DNA of 64,000 nucleotides. It comes from Streptomyces mangrovi. GTDB lineage: Bacteria; Actinomycetota; Actinomycetes; Streptomycetales; Streptomycetaceae. A program made the position numbers and the translations under genes. This document shows positions 53,728 to 62,597 of the stretch, piece after piece (positions within the stretch are counted from its first letter, which is position 1; every line of letters starts with the position of its first letter). A model generated the notes under the pieces. The model saw only the letters and a program-made list of their open reading frames with translations, searched no databases and was not told the DNA's origin. Location of the stretch: positions 1-64,000 of the forward strand of contig NZ_FOSG01000017.1 of the NCBI RefSeq assembly GCF_900114215.1. Reading direction: 5' to 3'.

Positions 53728-53843
53728 GGACGGTGCTCCTGTGGTGGATGGCTCGACGGTGACCTGAAGTGCTGGAGACCCCGTCTGCGCGCGAGGTCTC
53801 CGATGGCTCCGGCGGCGCGGGGCGCGTCGGCGGCCGCCCCGGC

Positions 53844-54983
53844 TCACGGCTTGCGGAGCAGGGCCAGCGCGGGTTCCACCAGTGCGCGGTACTGGTTCTG
53901 CGCGGCGAACGGCGGCAGTCGGCGGAGTGCCGTGTCACGCAGCGCACGCGCCGGGCGGCTCTGCCAGTGCGAGATCTTCCCGATGCGCCGCGAGGCGAGC
54001 TGCATGCGGCGGACACGGCGGTGGCGCAGGGTTCGGTAGCGCTCGAGAGCACCGTCCGTGCCGGGGGCCAGACAGAGGGCGAGGGCGTAGGCGTCCTCGA
54101 TGGCCATGGCGGCTCCCTGCCCCTGGTTCGGTGTGATGGCGTGGGCGGCGTCGCCGAGGAGCAGGATCCTGCCGCTTCCCCAGACGGGTGTGTCGAGTTC
54201 CTCGAGGTCGTGGTGGAGGGGCGGGGCCTCGGTCAGGATGTCCAGAAGCCGGGCCGGCTCGCCGCGGTGGTGGGCGAAGGCGCGGCGGAAGCCGTCGGGC
54301 CAGCCGGGCTCCGGGGCACGCCGGGGCGCGGTGGTGACGAGGTAGTAGTACAGCTTCCGGCCGGGCAGGGGAACCGCGCCGATGCGTGTGCCGGGACCCC
54401 ACGACTCCAGGGCGTTCGTGAACCCGGCGTTGTCGGTGATCCCCCGCCAGCAGGTGGTGCCGCTGTAGCGCAGCGGGAGCGGTCCGGTGAGCTGTTCCCT
54501 GACGGTCGAGCGCAGGCCGTCGGCGCCGACCACGGCGTCGTAGGAGTGCACCGCGCCGTCCCCGGTGAAACCGACCTCGACCGCTCGGCCGGTGTCCCGT
54601 ACGGAGGCGACGGCCCGCCCGGCGAGGAAGCGCACCTCGCCCGGCAGATGGTCGTGAAGGACTGCGTGGAGTGATGAGCGGGCGAGGGACCGGGAGGGCT
54701 CGCCGTGACCGGCCGGGCGCTGGGGCCGGATGCGCTGGAGCACGGCCCCGTCGGCGTCGACGAGGTCGAAGGAGGGCAGCGGGTGGCCGTGCTCGGACAG
54801 GTCCACATCCAGTGCGGCGAGGATGTGCAGCGCGTTGGAAGCCAGGACGATGCCGGCGCCGGTCGTGGAGTGGTGGGGGCTTCTTTCGGCGACGGTGACG
54901 TGATGGCCCGCACGGTGGAGGGCGCGGGCTGCGGTCAGTCCGCCTATGCCGCCGCCCGCCACGAGGATGTCGAGCGCCTTCAT
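53844..54983 (-). CDS. FAD-dependent monooxygenase
   Basis: 379 residues of the aromatic-hydroxylase (UbiH/PHBH-like) family: GGGIGGLTAARAL binds FAD at the N-terminus, VVGADGLRSTVRE is the DG motif, and ILLLGDAAHAITPNQGQGAAMAIEDAYALA is the GD motif. It would oxidise an aromatic or other small molecule with NAD(P)H and oxygen. Its ATG overlaps the stop of the TetR gene by four bases, so regulator and enzyme form one operon. This is a common drug-modifying or detoxifying pair. Confidence 0.9.
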   Translation of the reverse strand: MKALDILVAGGGIGGLTAARALHRAGHHVTVAERSPHHSTTGAGIVLASNALHILAALDVDLSEHGHPLPSFDLVDADGAVLQRIRPQRPAGHGEPSRSLARSSLHAVLHDHLPGEVRFLAGRAVASVRDTGRAVEVGFTGDGAVHSYDAVVGADGLRSTVREQLTGPLPLRYSGTTCWRGITDNAGFTNALESWGPGTRIGAVPLPGRKLYYYLVTTAPRRAPEPGWPDGFRRAFAHHRGEPARLLDILTEAPPLHHDLEELDTPVWGSGRILLLGDAAHAITPNQGQGAAMAIEDAYALALCLAPGTDGALERYRTLRHRRVRRMQLASRRIGKISHWQSRPARALRDTALRRLPPFAAQNQYRALVEPALALLRKP

Positions 54984-55624
54984 GTCCGCTCCTGCCGGTG
55001 CTGCGCGGTGAGGATCCGGGTGAGGGACGCTTCCAGCAGCCGCAGTTGGGCGGCGCGGTCCATCTCCCCGCGCAGCCCGGCGACGAGGATGCCGAAGTAG
55101 AGGGAGAAGAAGGCCGTGAACAGCAGATCCGGGTCCGGGAGGGCGACCTCGCGTGCCGAGGCGGCCTCTTCCAGCTCACGTGTCACCCAGCGGCGGAACT
55201 CGGCCATCCGCCGGTCCGCGGGGCCCTGGGGGTTGGTGTGGAAGAGCGAGGCGGACAGGTACTGCCGGGCGAGGTCGGGTTCGCGGTCGTAGCTGGCATA
55301 GAGCTCCCCCGCCACGTGGACCAGCCGGCCGACGAGGTCGCCGGCCGGGGGCAGGGTGCTCATCGCGGCCTCCAGCGCCCGGCCGATGTGCTCGTCGAGG
55401 AGGGTCTCGACCAAGGTGTTCAGATCGGGGAAGTGCACGAAGAACGTCCCGGCCGCGACGTTGGCCTCCGCGGCCACGTCCCGTGTCGTCAGTCCTGCGA
55501 ACCCGCGCCGCCGCAGCACTCGGCGTGCCGCTGCGAGCAGCGTCTGACGGGTCTGTTGTTTGCGTTGCGCGCGTACGCCGCCGGAGGGCGGGCGCGCGGA
55601 GTCGTCACCCATGCCAGTGAGCAT
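54980..55624 (-). CDS. TetR-family transcriptional repressor
   Basis: 214 residues. The N-terminal TetR helix-turn-helix is clear (RQTLLAAARRVLRRRGFAGLTTRDVAAEANVAAGTFFVHFPDLNTLV), and a helical ligand domain follows. It probably represses its own operon with the monooxygenase. Two palindromes overlap its start region. ATG 55624 lies inside the operator, and ATG 55612 is the other choice; neither has a good ribosome site, so the message may be leaderless. Confidence 0.88.
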   Translation of the reverse strand: MLTGMGDDSARPPSGGVRAQRKQQTRQTLLAAARRVLRRRGFAGLTTRDVAAEANVAAGTFFVHFPDLNTLVETLLDEHIGRALEAAMSTLPPAGDLVGRLVHVAGELYASYDREPDLARQYLSASLFHTNPQGPADRRMAEFRRWVTRELEEAASAREVALPDPDLLFTAFFSLYFGILVAGLRGEMDRAAQLRLLEASLTRILTAQHRQERT

Positions 55625-55642
55625 ACTCAGTGAGCGTGCTCA
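55618..55642. promoter_or_regulatory. Double TetR operator
   Basis: Two neighbouring palindromes, TGAGCATACTCA (55618-55629) and TGAGCGTGCTCA (55631-55642), share TGAG/CTCA half sites with centres 13 bases apart. They sit on the start of the TetR gene, a typical autoregulation site. Confidence 0.6.
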
Positions 55643-56397
55643 TTGAAAATTCGAGTGCCCGGCCAGGCCCGACCCGGCCCGCAGCCGTGCCGATGCGTCC
55701 GAGGCGGCCGTCCGGCCGCAGCCCAGTCAGACGGCTGCCCAAAGCCGCCTCCAATGCCCCGAACGCCTCGCCCGGCGCGTCCGGTGAGGACTACGGCACA
55801 TCCGGCACCGCAACGATCTCATCGACGGCTGCCCGGACGAGACCGGCCCGGCCGTCAGACCTGTCTGACGCCACACGGCACCACGAGTCCAACCTCAGCG
55901 GGGAAAGGCTGTGCGGTACACCTGATGTCTCAGCCATTCATAAAAGATTTCCGGCCATCACTCCAAGCATTCATTGCCTGCATCGGCACGAGTTCCCTAT
56001 AGAAGAGAACCGCCCGCACGCAAAGGAAGACAGCCGACCACTTGCCTCTGTTTTGCAACCATGGACACAGACCTGTCCGCTTTTGGCAACACGTCGCGAT
56101 GCCTGACCACCTGTCGCAAGGTCGGCTCGCCGCAGCGTCGAACAGGCAAGTTCCCAGCTCCGACACCGGATGCTTGCCATCGTCCTGCAACACCGATGCC
56201 ACATCCGGTCCCGAACACATCTCGAGCCGCAGAAACCGCTGGATGAACGGCAACCGGTCGCAGAGAGAGTGCCCCGTGACCAATACGGCGGTCGTCGGCA
56301 CCGGGCCCGGCGGGCCGGCCTCCCGGGCGCCGGCCCACGGCCCGCGCACCCCGCCCGACCTGTCACCGAAGAAGTTCACGAACAAGGAGACGATCTC
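55643..56397. other. Long intergenic region, AT-richer middle
   Basis: No gene supported. Around 55920-56130 the GC content falls clearly below the neighbourhood. Open frames across it show no coding bias. It should hold the promoter of the secreted protein at 56398. It may be older foreign DNA. Confidence 0.4.
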
Positions 56398-56832
56398 ATG
56401 CGCACTCGCACCGCCGCCACGGCCACCGCGACCGCCGCGGTCGCCCTGCTGGCCGCCACGGCCGTCCCCGCGAACGCCGCGGCCCCCGCTGCGGTCGGGT
56501 GGTCGGTCCAGCACGGCACTGCCGCCGCCACGGGGGAGCGCTGGACCGAGCCGAGCGGCGGCTGGCCCTCAAGCACCCTGGTGATCGAGGGGGAGCTCAC
56601 CAACACCGGCGCCGGGTGCTACTCGGTATGGACGCGCTTCGTGTACGACCTCGCACCGGGCCCCGTCCGCAAGCACGCCGAGATCTGCGGCCCCGGAAGC
56701 GTCGAGGTCGACGTACGGCAGTCCTACTGGATCACGACCACGGGCAGCATCACCGTGTGCCGGGGCACCGAGGACACCTCGGACTGCGGTACGTGGCGGA
56801 GCGTCACCACATGGCCCGCCAACCGGCGCTGA
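56398..56832 (+). CDS. Small secreted protein, unknown
   Basis: 144 residues with a signal peptide (1-28, ending ANAAAP). The mature part has four Cys and many Thr and Trp (VGWSVQHGTAAATGERWTEP, LVIEGELTNTGAGCYSVWTRFVYDL, ICGPGSVEVDVRQSYWITTTGSITVCRG) and looks like a small beta-sandwich. I do not recognise the family. ATG 56398 has AAGGAG eight bases upstream, so the longer frame from 56170 is rejected. Confidence 0.72.
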   Translation: MRTRTAATATATAAVALLAATAVPANAAAPAAVGWSVQHGTAAATGERWTEPSGGWPSSTLVIEGELTNTGAGCYSVWTRFVYDLAPGPVRKHAEICGPGSVEVDVRQSYWITTTGSITVCRGTEDTSDCGTWRSVTTWPANRR

Positions 56833-56938
56833 CCGCCGCCCGCAAGTCCGTCGCGCGGCGGGCCCGTGGGCGGCGTCCCCGGGCGGACGACTCCGTCACC
56901 CGCACCCTCACAGAAGCCGGTCGGGGGCAACGGCACGG

Positions 56939-57202
56939 GACTACCGGTGGCTGGAGGAGTATTTCCCCGGAATGGGCGAGGCGTACTGCCTCACCGCGAT
57001 CCGCGGGCCCGCCGCCTCGGCGGTGCCGGCCCGGCCGGGGGCGGTGCGGGTCTGCGCGGTCAGGTGCGTGGACGCCCTGTACGGGCCCGTGTACGCGGCC
57101 TGGAACGCTCTTTGCGGTGAGCGGCTGTTCGCGGGCGTGACCGCGGTGGATGGGAGCAGGGCACTGCCGTTGTCGGTGCCGGGCGACACCATCCGGCCAT
57201 GA
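56939..57202 (+). pseudogene. DUF6461-like fragment
   Basis: The frame reads DYRWLEEYFPGMGEAYCLTAIRGPAASAV and continues to a stop at 57202. The opening matches what I recall of Streptomyces DUF6461 proteins (DY.W.EE....EAYC.T.VRG). No start codon precedes the homologous part except the internal ATG 56972. It is short and probably a remnant. Family assignment is tentative. Confidence 0.4.
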
Positions 57203-57294
57203 GTGACGAGTCTTTCGACTGGCACGGGTTTCTGGGCCGGTGGTGGCAGGAATGGGTTCCGCACCCGGACGCCGACGAGGAAGAGGGGGGGTGA
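57199..57294 (+). CDS. Coupled 31-residue micro-ORF
   Basis: It starts at an ATGA overlap with the DUF6461-like fragment and reads MSDESFDWHGFLGRWWQEW, then an acidic tail and stop. It looks like the beginning of a larger immunity-type protein cut short. It may be translated by coupling, but no function can be given. Confidence 0.3.
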   Translation: MSDESFDWHGFLGRWWQEWVPHPDADEEEGG

Positions 57295-57670
57295 GCACAA
57301 CCCTGGCAGGCCCGGGGCGGACAAAACCGGTACCCGTCGTTTCGCGCATACATGGAGGCCATGTAGCGCGGCTTCCACGCCGACCGCGTGGGGAGGCCCG
57401 ACTTCGTGAACGCGACCGAGGGGACGGGAACCGCGCCGTACCCGACACCCCAGACGACCAGCAGGGCCACGACGCCGAGTTCCCAGCGCCCCACAGGACC
57501 GGCAGCAGCAGGGCGGCGACCCGGCGGGCCGGTTCCGTCAGGGAGGCGTGTGACGGCGGTGTTTTGCCGAGGCCATGGGTTCTGTCCTGTGAAGTGCCTG
57601 TCGTCGCGCGCTCAGTTCAGCAGGCTCCGGGCGGCGGACGCAGCGGTACGCCGGAAGCCGCGGCCCGTCC

Positions 57671-57706
57671 GGGGCCTCCGGGGCCTCCGGGGCCTCCGGG
57701 GCCTCC
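57671..57706. repeat. Four tandem copies of GGGGCCTCC
   Basis: A perfect nine-base unit repeated four times in a stretch without a supported gene (57295-57870). It would encode a Gly/Ala/Pro-type tripeptide repeat if translated, but nothing suggests that it is. Confidence 0.6.
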
Positions 57707-57872
57707 GGGAAACGCTCCCCGGACCCCCGCCCACGCGGTCGTACTCGCGTACTACTTCGGCAGGAAAGCATTGACCTGGAAAGACGCGAGGGCAACGGTA
57801 CGGATCATGCCGATTTCCGTGGCCCTACCTCTCGCGTCGGGGATCCCAGGCCTCGACGCCCCGGCGGCACGT

Positions 57873-57983
57873 GGGATTCTCGGCGTCGACACCGGCATGG
57901 GCACGGCCACGACCCTGCGCCGGCGCTTCGGCCGCACGGTGGGGGTTCCGCCCGAGTCCTACCGGTGCGGGTTCCGCGCCCGG
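57873..57983 (+). pseudogene. AraC-family C-terminal remnant
   Basis: The plus strand reads GVDTGMGTATTLRRRFGRTVGVPPESYRCGFRAR, the second helix-turn-helix of AraC/GlxA-type regulators (CGFG..T.LRR.F.R..GVPP..YR..FR). The N-terminal part is absent and the frame runs on into unrelated sequence. It is a fragment left just upstream of the thioesterase-like gene. Confidence 0.55.
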
Positions 57984-58126
57984 GGAGAGGGCGGAGGAGT
58001 CAGGCCGGCGGCCTGGAGACCGGGCCGGGGCACCGGGCCGGGGCACCGCGGGCGTCGACCAGATCGGACCGGCCGGATCACGGCCGGCACCACGCCCGAG
58101 TCCGTCGTCGATGAGGAGCACACCCT

Positions 58127-58945
58127 GTGAACACCGCGGACCCCTCCACCCCGGCCGTCCTGCCGGAGGCCTTCTACCGCGATCTGGGACACGGCCGCTA
58201 TGCGAGCGGCCCGGCCACCGCGGGGCCCTGGAGCCCCGAGTGGCAGCACGGCGGGCCGCCCTCGGCCCTGCTGGGAAGGGCGATGGAGCGGCACGAGCCG
58301 CGGCCGGGCTTCCGGATCGCCCGGGTGACGGTGGAACTGCCGCGGCCGGTGCCCGTCGCCGACCTCCACGTCAGCGTCCGGACCGTGCGCTCGGGCCGTC
58401 ATGTGGAGTTGCTGGAAGGAGAGATCGACTCGGGCGGGGAGACGGTGATGCTGGCCCGTGCGTGGCGGATGGCCGCCAGCCCGCCGGACACGCCGTCCCT
58501 GCGCTCGGCGCCCCCCGCGCCGCCCCTGCCCGGGGCCCAGCCGGGGCACACCATGGCCGGCGCGCACCTGGCGGGCTACATCGCCGCCATGGAGTGGCGC
58601 TTCGAGCCGGGCACGGGATTCGACACCCCGGGGCCCGGCACGGCCTGGGCGCGTCAGCTCATCCCGCTGCTGGCCGGGGGCGAGGACACTCCGCTCACCC
58701 GTGCGCTGACCGTGGCGGACAGCAGTTGGGCGGTCGCCTTCGAGCTGGACCACCATCACCGGCTCGTCATCAACACCGATGTCACGCTCGCCCTGCACCG
58801 CGACCCGGTGGGCGAGTGGCTGTGCCTGCGGTCGGCCACGGACGCCAGCCCGCGCGGGTCCGGGCTGGCCGTGGGACGCCTGGACGACACGGCCGGCGAC
58901 TGCGGTCGTGTGGTGCAGACGCTGCTGGTCGGTCGGCGCCGGTGA
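58127..58945 (+). CDS. Acyl-CoA thioesterase-like (TesB/4HBT) protein
   Basis: 272 residues with two hot-dog halves of the thioesterase family: an N-terminal half with WSPEWQHGGPPSALLGRAM and a C-terminal half with TVADSSWAVAFELDHHHRLVINTDVTLALHRDPVGEWLCLRSATDAS, then GSGLAVGRLDD and a CGRVVQTLLV end. The pattern fits acyl-CoA thioesterase family proteins that act on the pantetheine thioester of fatty or related acyl groups. GTG 58127 has GAGGAG eight bases upstream. A small ORF follows with a GTGA overlap. Confidence 0.82.
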   Translation: MNTADPSTPAVLPEAFYRDLGHGRYASGPATAGPWSPEWQHGGPPSALLGRAMERHEPRPGFRIARVTVELPRPVPVADLHVSVRTVRSGRHVELLEGEIDSGGETVMLARAWRMAASPPDTPSLRSAPPAPPLPGAQPGHTMAGAHLAGYIAAMEWRFEPGTGFDTPGPGTAWARQLIPLLAGGEDTPLTRALTVADSSWAVAFELDHHHRLVINTDVTLALHRDPVGEWLCLRSATDASPRGSGLAVGRLDDTAGDCGRVVQTLLVGRRR

Positions 58946-59082
58946 ACACCGGTCACGTGGCGGCCGGTGACGCGTTCACCGCTGACCGGCCCCTCCACGA
59001 CGACAGCGTCCGCGAACGGCTCGCCGACGCCTGCCCGGTCCCGATCCCGCATGCGTTCCCGGAGCAGCTGAACGATCCCTGA
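58942..59082 (+). CDS. Coupled 46-residue ORF
   Basis: Its GTG overlaps the stop of the thioesterase-like gene as GTGA. Codon third positions are strongly G/C, and the product (AAGDAFTADRPLHDDSVRERL, then a short acidic end) looks protein-like but matches nothing I know. It may be a real small gene or the front of a truncated one. From 59083 to 59423 I see only a terminator. Confidence 0.35.
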   Translation: MNTGHVAAGDAFTADRPLHDDSVRERLADACPVPIPHAFPEQLNDP

Positions 59083-59274
59083 AGGTTCCGTGGCCGTATC
59101 CCGCACCGCGCCGCCGGCGGTGACTCGGGGAGACAGCCCGTTCGCGGCGGTCAGCCGCCCCTGGCGGACAGCCGCGGGGCCCGGCAGCCTCCTTGGGTGT
59201 CCAGAACACCATCTGCCCCGGCATGACGAGCCCATCAGGCTGGAGCCCACCGGGTGCTCCACGAAGGCAAGAGC

Positions 59275-59314
59275 GGCTCACCGCGGACGTCGGACACTGC
59301 GTCCGCGGTGAGCC
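59275..59314. terminator. Strong bidirectional hairpin
   Basis: A perfect 15-base stem (59275-59289 with 59300-59314) with a ten-base loop, between the convergent thioesterase-like and xylanase genes and about 110 bases past the xylanase stop. Confidence 0.7.
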
Positions 59315-59423
59315 GAGAACCGGAGCACGGGCCCGGCCGTGGGGCCCACCCGCCCCACCGGCTCCACCCGCCCCGCCGACTCCTCCCGGCACGGCGAGCC
59401 GCCGGCGAACGGACGCCGACCGG

Positions 59424-60818
59424 CTACGCCGAGGTCCCGGACGGCCGGCCGGGGGTGCAGGTCACGTCCGCCGGAGTGCCGGCCGCCCCTTCGCCCTGGA
59501 AACCGAAGGTGGTGCTTCCGTTGCTGCCGAGGGTGCCGTTGTAGCCGGCGTTGCGGACGGTGACGTTCTGCCCGTCGACGGTGAGGTCTCCGTTCCACAG
59601 GTGGCTGATGGACTGGCCGCCGGGCAGCATCCAGGTGACGGTCCAGCCGTCGATCGGCGCGGTGTGGTCGTTCCCGACGGTGATCTCGGCGGTGAAGCCG
59701 CCCTGCCACTGGCTGGTGACGCGGTAGGTGGCGGTGCAGTTGCCGCCGGGGGCGGGGCTGCCGCCGCCGAGCGCGGCGGCGATGGCGTGGTATGCGGGCT
59801 TCTTGGCGAAGTCCTCGTCCCACGGCAGAGCGGCGCCCTCGCCGGGGAAGACGGAAGGAACCCAGGAGTACTTGTCGGTGTAGTCCCAGACGGTGATGCC
59901 GACGCACCGGGAGACCGCCAGGCACGCCTCGACCACGGCGCCGTAGTCGGTGGCCTGCTGTGCGTCCTTGGCGGCGGTACGCGGCAGGGTCATGCGGATG
60001 TCGAGTTCGGTGACGGCGACATCGACGCCCAGGTCGGCGAAGCGCTGGATGTTCCGCTGAAGGCTCGCCGGGACCTGGCCGGCGATCAGGTGGGCCTGCA
60101 TTCCGACGCCGTCGATGGGGACGCCCTGGGCCTTGAAGGACTTCACCATCTCGTAGACGGCGTCGCTCTTGGGGCCGATGCCTTCGATGTTGTAGTCGTT
60201 GTAGTAGAGCTTGACGTCCGGATCGGCGGCGCGGGCGGCCTTGAAGGCCTCGGCGATGTAGCTGTCGCCGATCTTCTGCTGGAAGACCGACTGCCGGCGG
60301 CTGCCGTCCTCCTCGAACGCCTCGTTGACCACGTCCCAGTGGACCAGCCGGTCTTCGAAGTGGTCGACTTCGTGGGTGATGTGGTCGCGCATGACCCCGA
60401 GAAGTTCGTCGGCGGGCACGTCCTCGACCCAGCCCGGCAGCTGGTTGTGCCACACCAGGGTGTGTCCGCGCACCGACTGGCCGTTGGACTCGGCCAGGCC
60501 GACTATCTCCTCGGCGGCGGTGTAGTCGAACCGGCCCCGGGACGGCTCGGTGTACTGCCACTTCATGGTGTTGCCGACGGTGATCTGGCCGAACTCGCTG
60601 CCCAGGATCTGCGTGTACTGGGTGTCGGACAGTTCGGGGTTGTCCGTGGCGGAGCCGAAGTAACGGCCCTCGGCCTCGGCCAGTTCGCCCAGGGTGGCGG
60701 TGTCGGCGTGGGCCGGATGAGCGGGCGCGATCGCGGTCAAGCCGGCCGACAGGGCGACCAACGCTGTGGTGAGGAGGCCGGCCGTGCGGCGGCCTCGGGT
60801 CGGGCGGTGGCGGAGCAT
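59424..60818 (-). CDS. Secreted GH10 xylanase with CBM2
   Basis: 464 residues. Signal peptide (1-40, ending AHADTATLG). GH10 barrel to about 355 with the acid/base Glu in WDVVNEAFEE and the nucleophile Glu in VTELDIRMTLP. A C-terminal CBM2 follows from about 365 (CTATYRVTSQWQGGFTAEITVGN, WTVTWMLPGGQ, NAGYNGTLGSNGSTTFGFQG). It is a second xylanase, with a cellulose-binding module instead of the lectin of the 27-kb enzyme. ATG 60818 has GGAGG eight bases upstream. It lies downstream of the GH6 gene on the same strand, 400 bases away with a terminator between, so it probably has its own promoter. Confidence 0.94.
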   Translation of the reverse strand: MLRHRPTRGRRTAGLLTTALVALSAGLTAIAPAHPAHADTATLGELAEAEGRYFGSATDNPELSDTQYTQILGSEFGQITVGNTMKWQYTEPSRGRFDYTAAEEIVGLAESNGQSVRGHTLVWHNQLPGWVEDVPADELLGVMRDHITHEVDHFEDRLVHWDVVNEAFEEDGSRRQSVFQQKIGDSYIAEAFKAARAADPDVKLYYNDYNIEGIGPKSDAVYEMVKSFKAQGVPIDGVGMQAHLIAGQVPASLQRNIQRFADLGVDVAVTELDIRMTLPRTAAKDAQQATDYGAVVEACLAVSRCVGITVWDYTDKYSWVPSVFPGEGAALPWDEDFAKKPAYHAIAAALGGGSPAPGGNCTATYRVTSQWQGGFTAEITVGNDHTAPIDGWTVTWMLPGGQSISHLWNGDLTVDGQNVTVRNAGYNGTLGSNGSTTFGFQGEGAAGTPADVTCTPGRPSGTSA

Positions 60819-61115
60819 GGGGGTGTCCTCCGATTCGAAAAACGTCCGGGGCTCGGTGTGTTGCCGTGTCGGCGGGCCGGCGAGCCGATCCGGCCCTGAC
60901 CCGATTCCTCTCCGCAGGCGGGAGGCACCGCCTGCCGGTGTCGGGGCACAGACCGGCTCCAATCCGGCTCCTCCCGCGGCGCCCGGGCCGCCTCGGGCGC
61001 GTTGCACAGGTCGCGAAGAAGCCGGATGGAGCAGGCGCGGCGGGCAGGACACCGGCCCGCCGCACGGGCGCGGGCGACCGCGGCGGAGCCTGCCTGCCCC
61101 GCTCCGCCTTCCGCG

Positions 61116-61137
61116 GCGCCCTGCGGGGGCAGGGCGC
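61116..61137 (-). terminator. Hairpin after GH6 gene
   Basis: A perfect nine-base stem (61116-61124 with 61129-61137) and GGGG loop, about 80 bases past the GH6 stop. The rest of 60819-61218 shows no gene. Confidence 0.55.
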
Positions 61138-61218
61138 TCCTTACGGCCGGGAGTCGCCGAGTACCTTCCTCAAGGCGTACGAGGTGCCTCCCGGGCCGGG
61201 GGGCGCGGAGTTCGGTGA

Positions 61219-62184
61219 TCAGTAGCCGTAGATCATCTTGTAGGCGACCTCGGGGAGGAACTGGCCGGCCGAGGAGCCGGCTCCGACGCCGCAGTTGCCG
61301 TCGGACTCGCCCGGAACCTTGATCCACAGCAGCATCTCGGCGCCGCCGCCCTGCTGGGTGGGGGTGCCGATGCGGCGGCCCGAGGGGTTGCACCACTGGC
61401 CGTTGGAGCCGTTGCCGTTGCGGCTGGTGTCCACGACGAACGGCTTGGTGTAGCCGTAGCGGGACCTCAGTTCGCTGTTGACCGCGTTGCCGTAGGCGGT
61501 GTTCTCGGCCGTGGTGAAGTAGTTGGAGACGTTGAGCGAGAAGCCGCGGGCCTGCCGGAGGCCGGCTTCGTGCAGACGCTGGGCCATGGTCGCCGGGGAT
61601 GCCCAGCCCGGGTTGCCGGCGTCCATGTAGACCCAGGTGTTGGGGGCCTGGCGGCTGAACTCGGTGAGGGCCCCGGTGAGCATGCGCTCGCGCTCGTCGA
61701 TCTGGGCCTGCGTCATGCAGCCGTAGTCCCCCAGCGAGTCCGGCTCCAGGATCACGACGGCCGGGCGGTTGCCGATTCCGCCGGCGAACTGCGCGATCCA
61801 GCTCGCGTAGGCGGACGGCGAGGAGGCTCCGCCCGAGGAGTGCCCGCCGCAGTAGTCGCGGTTGTAGATGTTGTAGGCGACGAGCAGGGGCAGTTTGTCG
61901 GCGCGGTCCGCCGCCCCCGCGTACGCGCCCGTGGCGGTGCCGATGGTGCCGCTCCACGAGCCGAACCAGCGGGCCGTCGGGGTGTTGGCGATGGAGGCGT
62001 TGATCGCGGACGCCCGGCCGTCGCCGGGGTTGGCGGCGACCCACCGCTTGGCGCTGGAGTCGGGGTCCACGTAGAACCCGTTGGTCATGGTGGTCGGGTC
62101 GGCGGCGTGGGCGGACGGTGCGACGGCGAGTGCCAGCGGCAGGGCGAGGAGCGCTGCGGTGAGGGCGCGGATGCTACGGCGCAT
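61219..62184 (-). CDS. Secreted GH6 endoglucanase (cellulase)
   Basis: A 321-residue secreted enzyme that cuts beta-1,4-glucan. Signal peptide 1-28 (ending AHAAD) and a single GH6 domain: VAYNIYNRDYCGGHSSGG (first catalytic Asp region), VVILEPDSLGDYGC (acid Asp in LEPD), VDTSRNGNGSNGQWCNPSGRRIG and LLWIKVPGESDGNCG near the end. No carbohydrate-binding module is attached. ATG 62184 follows GAGG at eight bases. CebR-type operators lie just downstream of its promoter, so cellobiose-type induction is expected. Confidence 0.94.
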   Translation of the reverse strand: MRRSIRALTAALLALPLALAVAPSAHAADPTTMTNGFYVDPDSSAKRWVAANPGDGRASAINASIANTPTARWFGSWSGTIGTATGAYAGAADRADKLPLLVAYNIYNRDYCGGHSSGGASSPSAYASWIAQFAGGIGNRPAVVILEPDSLGDYGCMTQAQIDERERMLTGALTEFSRQAPNTWVYMDAGNPGWASPATMAQRLHEAGLRQARGFSLNVSNYFTTAENTAYGNAVNSELRSRYGYTKPFVVDTSRNGNGSNGQWCNPSGRRIGTPTQQGGGAEMLLWIKVPGESDGNCGVGAGSSAGQFLPEVAYKMIYGY

Positions 62185-62332
62185 GACGGTACCTCGGTTT
62201 CCTGGTGGGGGGTGCGTCGCGCGCCCGCGCTCCGGGCGTGCGACGCGCTGAAGGAAGTGCGGTGGTACGCCTCTCCGCCGGCGACGGGCTCTCCGGCGGG
62301 GAGAACACGCGCGAGGACTCGGCGGAGACCTC

Positions 62333-62361
62333 TGGGAGCGCTCCCACTGGAAGCGCTCCCA
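62333..62361. promoter_or_regulatory. Tandem CebR-type operators
   Basis: TGGGAGCGCTCCCA (62333-62346) is the exact consensus palindrome of the cellulose-utilisation repressor CebR. A second copy with one change, TGGAAGCGCTCCCA, is at 62348-62361. Both lie just downstream of the GH6 promoter start and would block transcription. Confidence 0.8.
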
Positions 62362-62388
62362 GACTCCGGAGCCTTCGTCGTGACAGGT

Positions 62389-62418
62389 ATCGTGTGGTTG
62401 GGTCCATTGGACTGTCAA
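62389..62418 (-). promoter_or_regulatory. GH6 promoter
   Basis: On the minus strand TTGACA (62418-62413), an 18-base spacer, then CACGAT. Transcription would begin near 62382, just upstream of the two operators. Confidence 0.45.
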
Positions 62419-62467
62419 GTACTCGGGGGATCAACGTCGACGGCACGGCGGAGGCGTACGGTTTTTC

Positions 62468-62481
62468 TGGAAGCGCTTCCA
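62468..62481. promoter_or_regulatory. Third CebR-type operator, by LacI gene
   Basis: TGGAAGCGCTTCCA, a perfect palindrome of the same class, lies 117 bases upstream of the LacI start. It suggests that the regulator controls itself as well as the GH6 gene. Confidence 0.65.
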
Positions 62482-62597
62482 GTCCTCGCGGCCGGGCCCG
62501 CCCCTTCTCTGTCCTCCTCGTCCACCGGGCGGGTGGCAGGCAGGCGGGCGGGGGTGAGACGCTTCCCGTCCGGTCGGCAGGGAGAGGCTCGGGGGTC

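Noticed and set aside
57671..57706. CRISPR-like array
   Set aside because: Only nine-base units in direct tandem with no spacers and no cas genes.
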